NCBI GenBank assembly: GCA_913042205.1
Contig: CAJWIY010000005.1
Location: 1-64,000, forward strand
Direction: 5' to 3'
Origin: an uncultured Gammaproteobacteria bacterium
Lineage (GTDB): Bacteria; Pseudomonadota; Gammaproteobacteria; Pseudomonadales; Litorivicinaceae
Length of the DNA: 64,000 nt
Part shown: positions 8,997 through 17,830 of the stretch, piece after piece
Layout: every line of letters begins with the position of its first letter
Position numbering within the stretch: position 1 is the first letter of the stretch
Notes under the pieces: generated by a model
The model's input: the letters and a program-made list of their open reading frames with translations, nothing else
Database searches by the model: none
Told to the model about the DNA's origin: nothing
Program-made: the position numbers and the translations under genes

Positions 8997-9199
8997 TCGC
9001 CATGTAGTAGAGTTCTACTACCAAAACCTAGGCACATCATGATCAGATAAGGAACAAGGCAAAGGACGCATATGAAAGTAAGATCAGAGGCATGCATGTT
9101 TGTTTCTGGTAACTGCTTGACATCACGTCCGATGTTTTGCAGTGTTAACGTACTGGCGATGCCAGTCCTAGGATAATAAAACCACCGGAGGCGGTAATT
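8997..9199 (+). promoter_or_regulatory. pqqA promoter and leader region
   Basis: Just after the binding-protein stop lies a hairpin GTAGTAG-AGTT-CTACTAC (9004-9021) without a T-run. A perfect -35 hexamer TTGACA is at 9117-9122, but I see no good -10 at 16-18 bp, which would fit an activated promoter. A tight hairpin ACTGGC-GAT-GCCAGT (9152-9166) lies in the presumed leader, and GGAGG (9187-9191) is the pqqA ribosome site. The region is therefore likely to give pqqA its own transcript. Confidence 0.4.
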
Positions 9200-9289
9200 A
9201 TGTGGCAAAAACCAACAGCAATCGAGATGTCATGCGGTTGTGAAATCAATATGTATGCTCCAGCGGAAGGCGATCGTCCTCTCTTCTGA
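9200..9289 (+). CDS. pqqA: PqqA, PQQ precursor peptide
   Basis: 29 codons plus stop: starts MWQKPTAIEM, contains CGCEINMYAPAE and ends GDRPLF. The conserved glutamate and tyrosine that are cross-linked to form PQQ are E15 and Y19, with the required E-x-x-x-Y spacing. PqqE with PqqD forms the C-C bond on this peptide; a protease then releases the dipeptide. A strong GGAGG lies 8 nt before the ATG. Two cysteines (C12, C14) precede E15. It is the first gene of pqqABCDE; a strong hairpin separates it from pqqB, as expected for a substrate peptide needed in excess. No pqqF protease is in the window. Confidence 0.95.
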   Translation: MWQKPTAIEMSCGCEINMYAPAEGDRPLF

Positions 9290-9297
9290 GTCATCTT

Positions 9298-9319
9298 CAG
9301 GGGGGCTTTCGCCCCTCTG
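9298..9319 (+). terminator. Hairpin attenuator between pqqA and pqqB
   Basis: CAG plus GGGGGC, loop TTTC, then GCCCC-T-CTG: nine paired positions, one of them G-T, starting 8 nt after the pqqA stop. It is followed by a pyrimidine-rich tract rather than a clean T-run, so it probably gives partial termination or stabilises the pqqA message, making more pqqA than pqqBCDE. Confidence 0.6.
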
Positions 9320-9352
9320 ATATTCTCTTCTAAAATTGGTGAAAGGTGTTTC

Positions 9353-10258
9353 TTGGAATTAATCGTTCTCGGCTCTGCCGCAGGCGGTGGTCTTCCTCAG
9401 TGGAATTGTGCCGGCGGTCAAAGCGCGCAGGTGTGGAGCCATTCTCGTCCTGCACAGACACAGGCAAGTGTCGCGGTTGGTAATCGAGACTCTGGGTATA
9501 TTGTCATTAACGCCTCCCCTGATTTACGACAACAGATATTACAGACCCCGCAACTACAGCCGACTCGTGATCATCCCGACGGAGTCCGCAATTCCCCAAT
9601 CAAAGGGGTAATTGTTACCAACGCAGATGTCGATAACGTAGCCGGGCTCCTTAACCTCCGAGAGAAACAAAAATTCGATATTTACGGGCCCACGAAAGTT
9701 CTGGAAATTTTAGCTGATAACACCATCTTCTCAGTACTTGACCCAGACTACGTGACGCAGCGTTCGCTGGAAACAGGCGAAGCTATCCAGCCTATCCCTG
9801 GGCTCGAGATCGAACTTTTCACGGTCGCCGGTAAGGCCCCACTCTACCTAGAGGACTCTCTCGGTATTGAAACTGGTGACCTCGGTTTTACAAGTGGCGT
9901 CGAGGTTCGTACCGAGCACAGCAAGACACTCGTCATCTCAAGCTGTGCAGCGATTGACCAGAAACTGCTCGAGCGGATTGAGACGGCAGAGCATCTCTTG
10001 TTTGATGGGACAGTATTTGAGGATAATGAGATGCAGCTTCTTGGCCTCGGGAATAAGACCGGCCAACGGATGGGCCATCTACCAATCACAGGCTCCGACG
10101 GGCCGATGGCCAGGCTCGCTGATTGTGCTCTCAAAACTAAACGTTTCTTCCATATCAATAACTCGAACCCGATCTGGGACAACCAATCAGAGGCGTATCA
10201 AACAATACAAACCGCTGGCTGGGATATCTGTCACGACGGAATGGTTCTCACTCTATGA
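9353..10258 (+). CDS. pqqB: PqqB, metallo-beta-lactamase-fold PQQ biosynthesis protein
   Basis: 301 residues. Opens with MELIVLGSAAGGGLPQWNC, the PqqB signature, and ends with FFHINNSNPIWDN and GWDICHDGMVLTL. PqqB is a cytoplasmic metallo-hydrolase-fold enzyme thought to hydroxylate the tyrosine-derived part of the PQQ intermediate. Start is TTG with AAAGG 6 nt upstream. Two departures from the form I know from Klebsiella: the cysteine cluster after QWNC is absent (QWNCAGGQS, a variant I believe also occurs elsewhere), and the usual D-H of the metal motif reads D-N in NADVDNVAGLLNLRE. The 3' end overlaps pqqC by 4 bp. Confidence 0.93.
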   Translation: MELIVLGSAAGGGLPQWNCAGGQSAQVWSHSRPAQTQASVAVGNRDSGYIVINASPDLRQQILQTPQLQPTRDHPDGVRNSPIKGVIVTNADVDNVAGLLNLREKQKFDIYGPTKVLEILADNTIFSVLDPDYVTQRSLETGEAIQPIPGLEIELFTVAGKAPLYLEDSLGIETGDLGFTSGVEVRTEHSKTLVISSCAAIDQKLLERIETAEHLLFDGTVFEDNEMQLLGLGNKTGQRMGHLPITGSDGPMARLADCALKTKRFFHINNSNPIWDNQSEAYQTIQTAGWDICHDGMVLTL

Positions 10259-11019
10259 CTACCAAACTTCCACGAGATGAATTTGAGACAAAGCTGCGTG
10301 AAATTGGTGAGGCCCAGTATCACAACAACCATCCCTATCATCACAGGATGTATCAGGGTCAATGCTCGATCGACGAGATCCGAGCGTGGGCATTGAACCG
10401 GTTTTGCTACCAGAGAATCATTCCCGTGAAAGATGCGTTGATTATGGCTCGCCTCGACGGTGTCGAGGACCGGCGTGAGTGGCGGCAACGGGTCGTTGAC
10501 CATGACGGCGAAATCGATGACCACCCCGAAGGCGGCCTGCGTCGGTGGCTCGCTTTAACGAGCCAGCTCGGTTTCAGTAAAGACTATGTGATGTCGATGC
10601 AGGGTGCCTTGCCGGCGACTCAGTTCGCGTCGAATGCATACCTTACCTTTGTTCAGGAGAAGACCACCCTTGAGGCTGTCGCATCGTCACTGACCGAGTT
10701 ATTTTCTCCCAACATCATTGCCGAACGCGTGCAGGGTATGCTCAAAAACTACGACTTTATCACTGAAGACAGTCTTACCTACTTCTCGTACCGGAAAGCG
10801 CAGGCAAATAGAGATTCCAATTGGGCTCTTGACTATATCGATCAACATGCCGAAACCCTGGAGCAACAAGAGCTCTGCATCGACGCGTTAAAATTCAAAT
10901 GTAGCATGCTGTGGGCGATGCTAGACGCGCTAGCATCGGCATATTATCTTGGTGGCACGATCCCACCAGGCGCTTGGGACCCTCAAGACCTGACCGGGCT
11001 GATGGATAAGAGCCAATGA
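10255..11019 (+). CDS. pqqC: PqqC, pyrroloquinoline-quinone synthase
   Basis: 254 residues, the normal length. PqqC is a cofactorless oxidase that catalyses the final ring closure and oxidation to PQQ in the cytoplasm. Typical segments seen: YHNNHPYHHRMYQGQC, AWALNRFCYQRIIPVKDA, DHDGEIDDHPEGGLRRWL, and LKFKCSMLWAMLDA. The histidines in YHHRMYQG and the arginine/histidine region around VVDHDGE belong to the PQQ-binding pocket of the family. Start and stop both lie in ATGA overlaps with pqqB and pqqD, so translation is coupled across the operon. Confidence 0.96.
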   Translation: MTTKLPRDEFETKLREIGEAQYHNNHPYHHRMYQGQCSIDEIRAWALNRFCYQRIIPVKDALIMARLDGVEDRREWRQRVVDHDGEIDDHPEGGLRRWLALTSQLGFSKDYVMSMQGALPATQFASNAYLTFVQEKTTLEAVASSLTELFSPNIIAERVQGMLKNYDFITEDSLTYFSYRKAQANRDSNWALDYIDQHAETLEQQELCIDALKFKCSMLWAMLDALASAYYLGGTIPPGAWDPQDLTGLMDKSQ

Positions 11020-11300
11020 ATGTCGAGTTAATTTCATCATCAGCAGTACCAAAATTTGAACGCGGCGTCCGTTTAAAACACGACAGGGTGCGCGAACGGC
11101 ATGTCGTACTAGGGCCCGAAATGTTGATCGAGCTCAATCAAACCGGCACCGCAATCATGAGTGAAATCGATGGTCAATCGAACCTCTCTGAAATCGTCCA
11201 CCGGCTTGCTGAGCGGTTCGAGGTGAATCCCCAAGACATTAACCAAGATGTCAGTGAATTCTGTACAACGATGGTCATGAGACGGGTACTTCACACATGA
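11016..11300 (+). CDS. pqqD: PqqD, PqqA peptide chaperone
   Basis: 94 residues. PqqD is a small RRE-fold protein that binds PqqA and presents it to the radical SAM enzyme PqqE. Family features: RGVRLKHDRVRERHVVLGPE at the N-terminus, ELNQTGTAIMSEIDG in the middle, and a helical C-terminus. Separate from PqqC and PqqE here, whereas some organisms fuse it. ATGA overlaps on both sides. Confidence 0.95.
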   Translation: MNVELISSSAVPKFERGVRLKHDRVRERHVVLGPEMLIELNQTGTAIMSEIDGQSNLSEIVHRLAERFEVNPQDINQDVSEFCTTMVMRRVLHT

Positions 11301-12391
11301 ACCAAGTGACCACACCAGCACCACAAGTCCTTTTAGCGGAAGTAACGCACCGGTGTCCGCTGCAATGTCCATACTGCTCTAACCCGACAGAATTGATCAA
11401 AAAAGATGTTGAACTCTCAACCGCTGACTGGGCGAGGGTATTTGAGGAGTCGGCCGAACTGGGTGTCCTACAGGTGAGCATTTCCGGCGGAGAGCCCGCG
11501 GCTCGTCGCGACCTAACCGAACTGATCGGCGCCGCCCACGAGGCCGATCTTTACGTCAACCTAATCACCTCAGGCATAGGGATCACTAAAGATCGACTGA
11601 ATGATTTAGTCGGCGCGGGCTGCGATCATATCCAATTATCACTACAGGACGTGGACCCCGATGGCGCAAAATTGATCAGTAATTTAAACAAAAGCCTCGA
11701 ACGGAAGCTCGAGTTTGCTAAGTGGGTAACAGATATTTCCGTGCCTTTGACAGTGAACGCGGTGATGCATCGATTAAACCTCGACCGTTTGCCTGAGACA
11801 ATCAAGCTGGCGCAGGAGTTGGGTGCAAGGAGACTGGAAATTGCCAATGTCCAATATCACGGTTGGGCCGCACTGAATAAGAATTTACTGATGCCAACGC
11901 AAGAACAATCTGACCGCACCAATCAGATCGTGAAAGAGGCCCGCGAATCTTTAGAGGGCCAGTTACTCATCGATTATGTGCCTGTAGATCACTACGCCGA
12001 ATATCCCAAGCCTTGCATGAATGGTTGGGGTCGCGTCGCTTTAATTGTGGCACCAGATGGCTCAGTCCTTCCCTGCCACAACGCAACCACCTTGACGCAT
12101 CTCGCATTTCCGAACGTGATTAATCATTCACTGGAGAATGTGTGGTACGAGTCGGATGCCTTCAACGCATACCGGGGTGATACCTGGATGCACGACATCT
12201 GCCGAACATGTGATCGTAAAGAGATCGATTTTGGTGGATGCCGCTGTCAGGCCCTTTCTATTCTTGGTGACGCGTCTGCAGCCGATCCTGTCTGCTCGAG
12301 AGCACACCCCCACGCGTTGGTCATTGATGACGATACACAGGTCCTTGAATTGGTCGAACCCGATCTGATCACATACCGTCCCAACGCATAA
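11297..12391 (+). CDS. pqqE: PqqE, radical SAM PqqA peptide cyclase
   Basis: 364 residues. Catalyses the C-C cross-link between the glutamate and tyrosine of PqqA. The N-terminal radical SAM cluster motif is CPLQCPYC (C-x3-C-x2-C) within a TIM-barrel half containing SISGGEPAARRDL. The C-terminal SPASM region supplies auxiliary iron-sulfur ligands: CMNGWGR, VLPCHNA, DICRTCDRKEIDFGGCRCQA and VCSRAHPH. Last gene of the operon; the following 230 bp contain no clear terminator before ettA. Confidence 0.96.
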   Translation: MNQVTTPAPQVLLAEVTHRCPLQCPYCSNPTELIKKDVELSTADWARVFEESAELGVLQVSISGGEPAARRDLTELIGAAHEADLYVNLITSGIGITKDRLNDLVGAGCDHIQLSLQDVDPDGAKLISNLNKSLERKLEFAKWVTDISVPLTVNAVMHRLNLDRLPETIKLAQELGARRLEIANVQYHGWAALNKNLLMPTQEQSDRTNQIVKEARESLEGQLLIDYVPVDHYAEYPKPCMNGWGRVALIVAPDGSVLPCHNATTLTHLAFPNVINHSLENVWYESDAFNAYRGDTWMHDICRTCDRKEIDFGGCRCQALSILGDASAADPVCSRAHPHALVIDDDTQVLELVEPDLITYRPNA

Positions 12392-12624
12392 AAATGCTGT
12401 GACATCGCCACCAAAAAAGCTATAGCAAGTGAATTGAACGTTCTCTGATATGGTCGAGATAAATGAGGCGCCACGAAAACATTGCCCTGAAGACAGCGAA
12501 TGGAACAGGTAATTAACAATAGACATCTGACAGAGTCAGCCCCAAAACAAATCATCAGACGATTCAATTTCTTGGTATTCTTACTCCTAACTTGATTCCA
12601 ACCCACTAGGACCAGCAAGCTTCC

Positions 12625-14295
12625 ATGGCACAGTTCGTTTACACCATGAATCGGGTGAGCAAAGTCGTTCCCCCAAAACGTGAAATATTGAAAGACATTT
12701 CCCTCTCGTTTTTCCCGGGCGCAAAAATTGGTGTCCTCGGCCTAAATGGTTCTGGTAAATCTACGCTTCTCAAAATCATGGCCGGGGTGGACACTGAGAT
12801 TGATGGTGAGGCACGACCACAACCCGGCATAAACGTGGGATACCTTCCGCAGGAACCGCAACTTGATCCGAATCAGTCCGTGCGGGACGTGGTGGAGGAA
12901 GGCGTTGGAGCCATCAAGCAACTCCTTAGCCGCTTTGACGAAATTTCCGCGGCTTTCGCAGAACCGATGTCCGATGACGAGATGAATGAGCTTCTGATGG
13001 AGCAAGGTGACTTGCAGAATCAGATCGATGCTGTCAATGGATGGGAATTAGATCGGGTCCTCGAGCAGGCAGCGGACGCACTCCGTCTGCCCCCCTGGGA
13101 TTCCAAAATCGAGCACCTCTCGGGGGGTGAAAGACGCCGTGTCGCGCTCTGTCGGCTGCTTCTACAGAAGCCGGACATGTTGCTGCTTGACGAGCCGACC
13201 AACCACTTGGACGCAGAATCTGTGGCGTGGCTTGAACACTTCTTGGTCGACTTTGACGGGACCGTGGTCGCCATTACGCACGACCGCTATTTCTTGGACA
13301 ACGCCGCCGGTTGGATTCTAGAACTCGACCGGGGCCGCGGTATTCCATTTGAGGGTAACTATTCGACATGGCTTGAGGCCAAAGAGAAACGCTTAGAGCA
13401 GGAGCAGAAATCTGAGGAGGCCCGCCAGAAGACAATAAAGAGTGAGCTTGAGTGGGTTCGTCAAAATGCAAAAGGCCGACAGGTAAAGTCGAAAGCACGT
13501 CTGAAAGCGTTTGAAGAGTTACAGAGCCAGGACACTCAAAAACGTAACGAGACGCAAGAGATCTACATACCACCTGGGCCCCGTCTTGGCGACAAGGTGA
13601 TCGAATTTAGCCAGGTCAGTAAGGCATTTGACGACAAGATGCTGATCGATGACCTGAGCTTTGCGGTGCCCGCGGGCGCGATCGTTGGGGTGATCGGTGG
13701 TAACGGTGCCGGTAAGTCAACACTTTTCAAGATTATCACGGGCCAAGAGTCTCCAGACTCTGGAACCGTTGAGGTCGGTGATACGGTGCAATTGGCCTAC
13801 GTGGACCAGTCCCGTGACACACTGGATGGTTCAAAAACTGTGTGGGCCGAGGTATCTGATGAGCAAGATATTATCAATGTCGGTAACTACTCAATCCCAA
13901 GTCGCGCCTATCTGGGCCGTTTCAACTTCAAAGGCGGTGACCAGCAGAAGTTCGTTAAGGATCTGTCAGGTGGCGAAAGAAATCGTCTACACCTGTCCAA
14001 AACACTGAAACAAGGTGGTAACGTCTTGCTACTTGACGAACCGACCAACGACCTCGACGTCGAGACCCTGCGGGCGCTAGAGGAGGCACTACTCGTGTTC
14101 CCCGGGACCGTCCTGGTGATCTCGCACGACCGCTGGTTCCTAGACCGAATCGCGACGCACATATTGGCATACGAGGGTGATTCACAGGCAACCTTCTTCG
14201 AGGGTAATTACTCTGAGTATGAAGAGGATCGAAAGAAACGACTGGGAGGAGAAATCATTCCCACTCGTGTGAAATATCGTCGTCTGGCTGATTAA
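12625..14295 (+). CDS. ettA: EttA, ABC-F translational throttle
   Basis: 556 residues with two ABC cassettes: Walker [12 protein letters not shown] (near 39) and [11 protein letters not shown] (near 357), signature LSGGERRR and LSGGERNR, and a charged inter-domain linker with [17 protein letters not shown]. The insert in the first cassette ([20 protein letters not shown] region) is the EttA arm that contacts the ribosomal L1 stalk. EttA binds the ribosomal E site and gates entry into elongation according to ATP/ADP ratio. ATG start; AGGA lies 12 nt upstream, a rather long spacing. Its stop overlaps the start of the downstream exporter (TAATG). Confidence 0.95.
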   Translation: MAQFVYTMNRVSKVVPPKREILKDISLSFFPGAKIGVLGLNGSGKSTLLKIMAGVDTEIDGEARPQPGINVGYLPQEPQLDPNQSVRDVVEEGVGAIKQLLSRFDEISAAFAEPMSDDEMNELLMEQGDLQNQIDAVNGWELDRVLEQAADALRLPPWDSKIEHLSGGERRRVALCRLLLQKPDMLLLDEPTNHLDAESVAWLEHFLVDFDGTVVAITHDRYFLDNAAGWILELDRGRGIPFEGNYSTWLEAKEKRLEQEQKSEEARQKTIKSELEWVRQNAKGRQVKSKARLKAFEELQSQDTQKRNETQEIYIPPGPRLGDKVIEFSQVSKAFDDKMLIDDLSFAVPAGAIVGVIGGNGAGKSTLFKIITGQESPDSGTVEVGDTVQLAYVDQSRDTLDGSKTVWAEVSDEQDIINVGNYSIPSRAYLGRFNFKGGDQQKFVKDLSGGERNRLHLSKTLKQGGNVLLLDEPTNDLDVETLRALEEALLVFPGTVLVISHDRWFLDRIATHILAYEGDSQATFFEGNYSEYEEDRKKRLGGEIIPTRVKYRRLAD

Positions 14296-15194
14296 TGGCG
14301 CGCTCTTGGCCGTACATTGTGTTGTTACTACCACCGTTGTTCTGGGCCGGTAATTTCATCGTTGGCCGAGCATTTTCGTCCGATCTCGGCGCCATAACCA
14401 TGTCCTTTCACAGATGGCTACTGGCGTTTGTTTTGCTCCTCCCGGTTACGTTCCAGACTGTACGTGTCGAGTTACCAATTATCCTAAGAAATCTGCCGAT
14501 ACTAAGCCTATTGGCACTGCTGTCAGTGGCAAGCTTCAATGTTTTATTGTACCTCGGTCTGAGGCACACCGAGGCCACCAACGCGCTATTAATCAACTCT
14601 TCCATTCCCGTCTGGATTGTTCTCTTTGGCGTCATTTTTTATGGCGATTCGCTCACAACACGACGTGGTCTTGGTATCACTATCTCACTCGGTGGGGTGA
14701 GTTTTTTAATTTTAAGTGATTTAAACGATCATCTTCAGATTAATTCGGGGGACCTGTGGGTAATCTCCTCATCGATCGGTTGGGCGCTGTACTCCCTGAC
14801 ATTGAGAAAAAAACCAAGTGAGCTTTCGGGACTTGGCTTTCTAACCTACATCGTCTTCTTTGGAGTCTGCTTCAATGGCCTCCTACTATGCATCAATCCT
14901 CTCAATGAACCGCCACTGCCCATGAACTTGGATACACTCTTCGCCATAGGCTATGTAGCTGTATTCGCGTCACTCGGTGCGTATATCTGTTGGAACTATG
15001 GAGTCGCTCAACTTGGCGCACAGGTCGCGGGACAATACATTCACTTGATGCCTCTTTATGGCGTGGTCCTAGCGTTTTTATTTTTGAATGAATCACTCAC
15101 CTCCAATCACTGGATCGCCGGTTTATTGATTGCAACCGGTCTAATACTCGCACTAAGGCAACCGAAGCGTGATTTGGCATCCGACCCCAGCTGA
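14295..15194 (+). CDS. EamA/DMT-family transporter
   Basis: 299 residues, about ten membrane helices arranged as two EamA repeats; each repeat starts with a helix resembling PPLFWAGNFIVGRAF and GDLWVISSSIGWALYS, and the second ends ESLTSNHWIAGLLIATGL. Inner-membrane exporter of metabolites, with substrate unknown. Coupled to ettA by a one-base TAATG overlap and to the following PLP enzyme by a 26-bp overlap, so likely co-transcribed. Its neighbour, a MalY-type enzyme, hints at export of an amino acid or sulfur metabolite, but that is conjecture. Confidence 0.9.
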   Translation: MARSWPYIVLLLPPLFWAGNFIVGRAFSSDLGAITMSFHRWLLAFVLLLPVTFQTVRVELPIILRNLPILSLLALLSVASFNVLLYLGLRHTEATNALLINSSIPVWIVLFGVIFYGDSLTTRRGLGITISLGGVSFLILSDLNDHLQINSGDLWVISSSIGWALYSLTLRKKPSELSGLGFLTYIVFFGVCFNGLLLCINPLNEPPLPMNLDTLFAIGYVAVFASLGAYICWNYGVAQLGAQVAGQYIHLMPLYGVVLAFLFLNESLTSNHWIAGLLIATGLILALRQPKRDLASDPS

Positions 15195-16284
15195 GCGGAG
15201 CGCTCACGCGAGCAAGAAGTGGTCGACTTCTCCAGAAAACGTCTTGCCACTTTGGGTTGCCGATATGGATTGCGCTCCACCGGACTGCGTCACACACACT
15301 ATCAAACATGCGCTAGCTCATGGAATTTTTGGTTATGGAGAGGAACCTAAAAGCTTTCGCACCGCTTGGGTTCAGCATCTAAAAACTCGCCACAGATGGT
15401 TAATTGATCCAGATTGGATTGTGCCAATTCCAGGTGTGGTGCCAGGTATGCGCTTTTCATTGATGGCGAGTCCCCAAGTCCGCCACGTGCTGACCCCAAC
15501 GCCTGCTTATCCATACTTCAAGACAGTACCCTCAATTGAAAACCGAGTGGAGCACCCAATCCAATTGGACCAAACGGGTGAAACCATCGAGACCTCTATA
15601 GGAGTTATTGAGGAGAGACTTAGAACGATCAAAGAACCGACGGCAATTCTCTGGTGTAATCCACACAACCCTGGTGGTACGGTCTACTCCAAAGATTTCA
15701 TCCGAGGCCTAGTTAAACTGGCCGCCAACTACGACGCCCTGCTCGTTAGTGATGAGATCTGGGCTGACTTAATTTTGGATGACAGACAACACATCCCTTG
15801 CGGCCTCGTGGCCCCCAACGATCAACCCACGATCACGCTGATGGCCGCAACCAAAACATTCAACATCGCAGGATTTGCGTGCGCTATTGCGATCATTCCA
15901 GATCCCGACACTAGGCAGCGATTCCTGGCTACGCAGACTGCCATGCCACACGTCACGCCGCTTGCGTATGCCGTGACAACGTCATGCCTGACAGACGGAT
16001 GGTCTTGGCACGATGCGCTGCTTAAAGCTTTAAAAAACAACCGACAACTGGTTATGGACTGGTCTGTTTGTTATCCAGAGATGACGGTAATAACCGGGCA
16101 TTCGACATTTCTAGCTTGGATCGAATCGTATCACTACACCGACCTGTTCGAACGGTTCCTGGATCACGGCGTCCGGCTTTCGCCGGGAGCGCCCTTCGGA
16201 TCAGATACCGCTGTCCGCTTAAATTTTGGTTGCAGTCCCGCGACCCTGACCGAGGCATTAAACCGCTTGGATAGCGCGTTATGA
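15169..16284 (+). CDS. MalY/PatB-type PLP aminotransferase or cystathionine beta-lyase
   Basis: 371 residues of the fold-type I PLP family. Hallmarks: KWSTSPENVLPLWVADMDC near the N-terminus, WCNPHNPGG, SDEIWADL, the PLP-binding lysine in AATKTFNIAG near residue 230, and FGCSPATL with a final arginine region SDTAVRLNFG. Members are C-S beta-lyases or aminotransferases. The start is GTG at 15169, inside the previous gene, because the conserved N-terminal region begins within a few codons. Exact substrate cannot be told; cystathionine beta-lyase (PatB) is the best general label. Confidence 0.88.
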   Translation: MIWHPTPAERSAHASKKWSTSPENVLPLWVADMDCAPPDCVTHTIKHALAHGIFGYGEEPKSFRTAWVQHLKTRHRWLIDPDWIVPIPGVVPGMRFSLMASPQVRHVLTPTPAYPYFKTVPSIENRVEHPIQLDQTGETIETSIGVIEERLRTIKEPTAILWCNPHNPGGTVYSKDFIRGLVKLAANYDALLVSDEIWADLILDDRQHIPCGLVAPNDQPTITLMAATKTFNIAGFACAIAIIPDPDTRQRFLATQTAMPHVTPLAYAVTTSCLTDGWSWHDALLKALKNNRQLVMDWSVCYPEMTVITGHSTFLAWIESYHYTDLFERFLDHGVRLSPGAPFGSDTAVRLNFGCSPATLTEALNRLDSAL

Positions 16285-16314
16285 ACTACCAAGATACACG
16301 AGGAAAGTGGCGAT

Positions 16315-17358
16315 ATGATTGAGAAGCGTAATTTAGGTAAAACAGATATCGAGGTCACATCTATTTGTCTCGGCACCATGACCTGGGGCGAACAAAATAC
16401 AGAATCAGACGCTCATCAACAGTTGACTTATGCCTGCGACGAGAGGGGTGTTAACTTTGTCGATGCGGCAGAGCTCTACCCCATACCCCCTAAAGCAGAG
16501 ACGCAGGGACGTACTGAGCAGTACATTGGTTCCTGGCTTAAAAAACGGGGCCAGCGCCATGATTTGGTTATCGCTACAAAGGCCTGTGGACCGGGTGTGT
16601 GGGTCAATTATTTTCGGGGCGGCCCTAGGCATAACAAACAGCATCTGGTGGAAGCGGTTGACGCCTCACTTAGGAGGCTTCAAACCGAGTACATCGATCT
16701 CTATCAATTGCATTGGCCCGATCGTCAGACCAACTTCTTTGGGCGTCTGGGTTACCGCCATGACGATGATGCCGACGAGACCCCGATCGACGAAACCTTG
16801 GCCGCTCTTGAGTGCTTGGCCGAGAGTGGTAAAATTCGTGCAGTTGGTCTGTCCAACGAGACCCCGTGGGGGGTCATGACTTTCCTAGAGATTGCTCGTC
16901 GCGAGGGACTACCTGTGGTCGCCTCGATTCAAAATCCATACTCGCTGTTGAACCGGACATTTGAGATAGGCCTGTCTGAGATCGCGCATCGAGAGTCTGT
17001 TGGCCTGTTAGCTTACTCACCGCTCGCGTTTGGTGTCCTTTCTGGCAAGTATCTGGGCGGACAGCGTCCGGAGGGCGCTAGGTTAACATTATTTGATAGG
17101 TTTTCTCGTTATTCGAATCCGGAGGCAACCCGAGCTACTGAAGCATATGCCGCGCTTGCAAAACGGCACGGCTTAACGCTAACTGAAATGGCGCTCGCGT
17201 TTGTCACCTCGAGACCATTTCTGACCTCTAATATTATCGGGGCGACCACGATGGATCAGTTAAAAGAAGATATCGACACACACGGTTTAATACTTCCCCA
17301 AGAGGTGTTGGACGGTATCGAGGCAATTCACGTCGCCCAACCGAATCCGTCGCCTTGA
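16315..17358 (+). CDS. Aldo/keto reductase, Tas-like
   Basis: 347 residues, TIM-barrel NADPH-dependent oxidoreductase. Visible: RNLGKTDIEVTSICLGTMTW, catalytic D and Y in NFVDAAELYP, K in VIATKACGPG, and H in LYQLHWPDR. The long loop after LYQLHWPDRQTNFFGRLGYR and the AELYP form resemble the Tas protein. Cytoplasmic; physiological substrate unknown. Lies 30 bp after the PLP enzyme on the same strand with GAGG upstream of the ATG, so probably the last gene of the ettA operon. It is convergent with psiE. Confidence 0.9.
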   Translation: MIEKRNLGKTDIEVTSICLGTMTWGEQNTESDAHQQLTYACDERGVNFVDAAELYPIPPKAETQGRTEQYIGSWLKKRGQRHDLVIATKACGPGVWVNYFRGGPRHNKQHLVEAVDASLRRLQTEYIDLYQLHWPDRQTNFFGRLGYRHDDDADETPIDETLAALECLAESGKIRAVGLSNETPWGVMTFLEIARREGLPVVASIQNPYSLLNRTFEIGLSEIAHRESVGLLAYSPLAFGVLSGKYLGGQRPEGARLTLFDRFSRYSNPEATRATEAYAALAKRHGLTLTEMALAFVTSRPFLTSNIIGATTMDQLKEDIDTHGLILPQEVLDGIEAIHVAQPNPSP

Positions 17359-17431
17359 GAACTTGCTTTGACATCATTTCGTGCTGTTTCTTGCTCTATG
17401 CCGGATCCCAGATGCCTTGAATACCAGAGGT

Positions 17432-17830
17432 CTAATCCTCATCAGCAATAACGGATTTTAGCTTCTGTGTTTTAAAGTTGGCCCAGGTCAAGATTCCATA
17501 GGCAATCGCCAAAAGAAAAATGGCTCCAGCCTCATACAGTAAAATAGAAGGTTCAAAATCTTTACCCTGTAAAATAATCAATCGGGTAATACCTGTAATA
17601 GCGATCAAAACTGGCAATGTGACAGGAAGTGTCTGAGCTCGGTAATAAACCACCGCCATCCCAAAAACTTCCAGGTAGATAAACAGTAAAAGTAAGTCAG
17701 CCAATTCGAGTCTGAGTTCTGATCCAAGGGTTATTAATTCAAGTGCAACTGCGATGCACGTCAAACCTGCGATAATTATCAGGAGGAGTTTCTCACCTGC
17801 TTCGAATAACTTATCTACCCATCTTTCCAT
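17432..17830 (-). CDS. psiE: PsiE-family membrane protein
   Basis: 132 residues, four hydrophobic helices, with the PsiE pattern GEKLLLIIIAGLTCIAVA, YLEVFGMAVVYYRAQTLP and ITRLIILQGKD. PsiE is named for induction by phosphate starvation in enterobacteria; its function is unknown. ATG start. No pho box was identified upstream by eye. It converges on the aldo/keto reductase with about 70 bp between them and no obvious terminator. Confidence 0.85.
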   Translation of the reverse strand: MERWVDKLFEAGEKLLLIIIAGLTCIAVALELITLGSELRLELADLLLLFIYLEVFGMAVVYYRAQTLPVTLPVLIAITGITRLIILQGKDFEPSILLYEAGAIFLLAIAYGILTWANFKTQKLKSVIADED

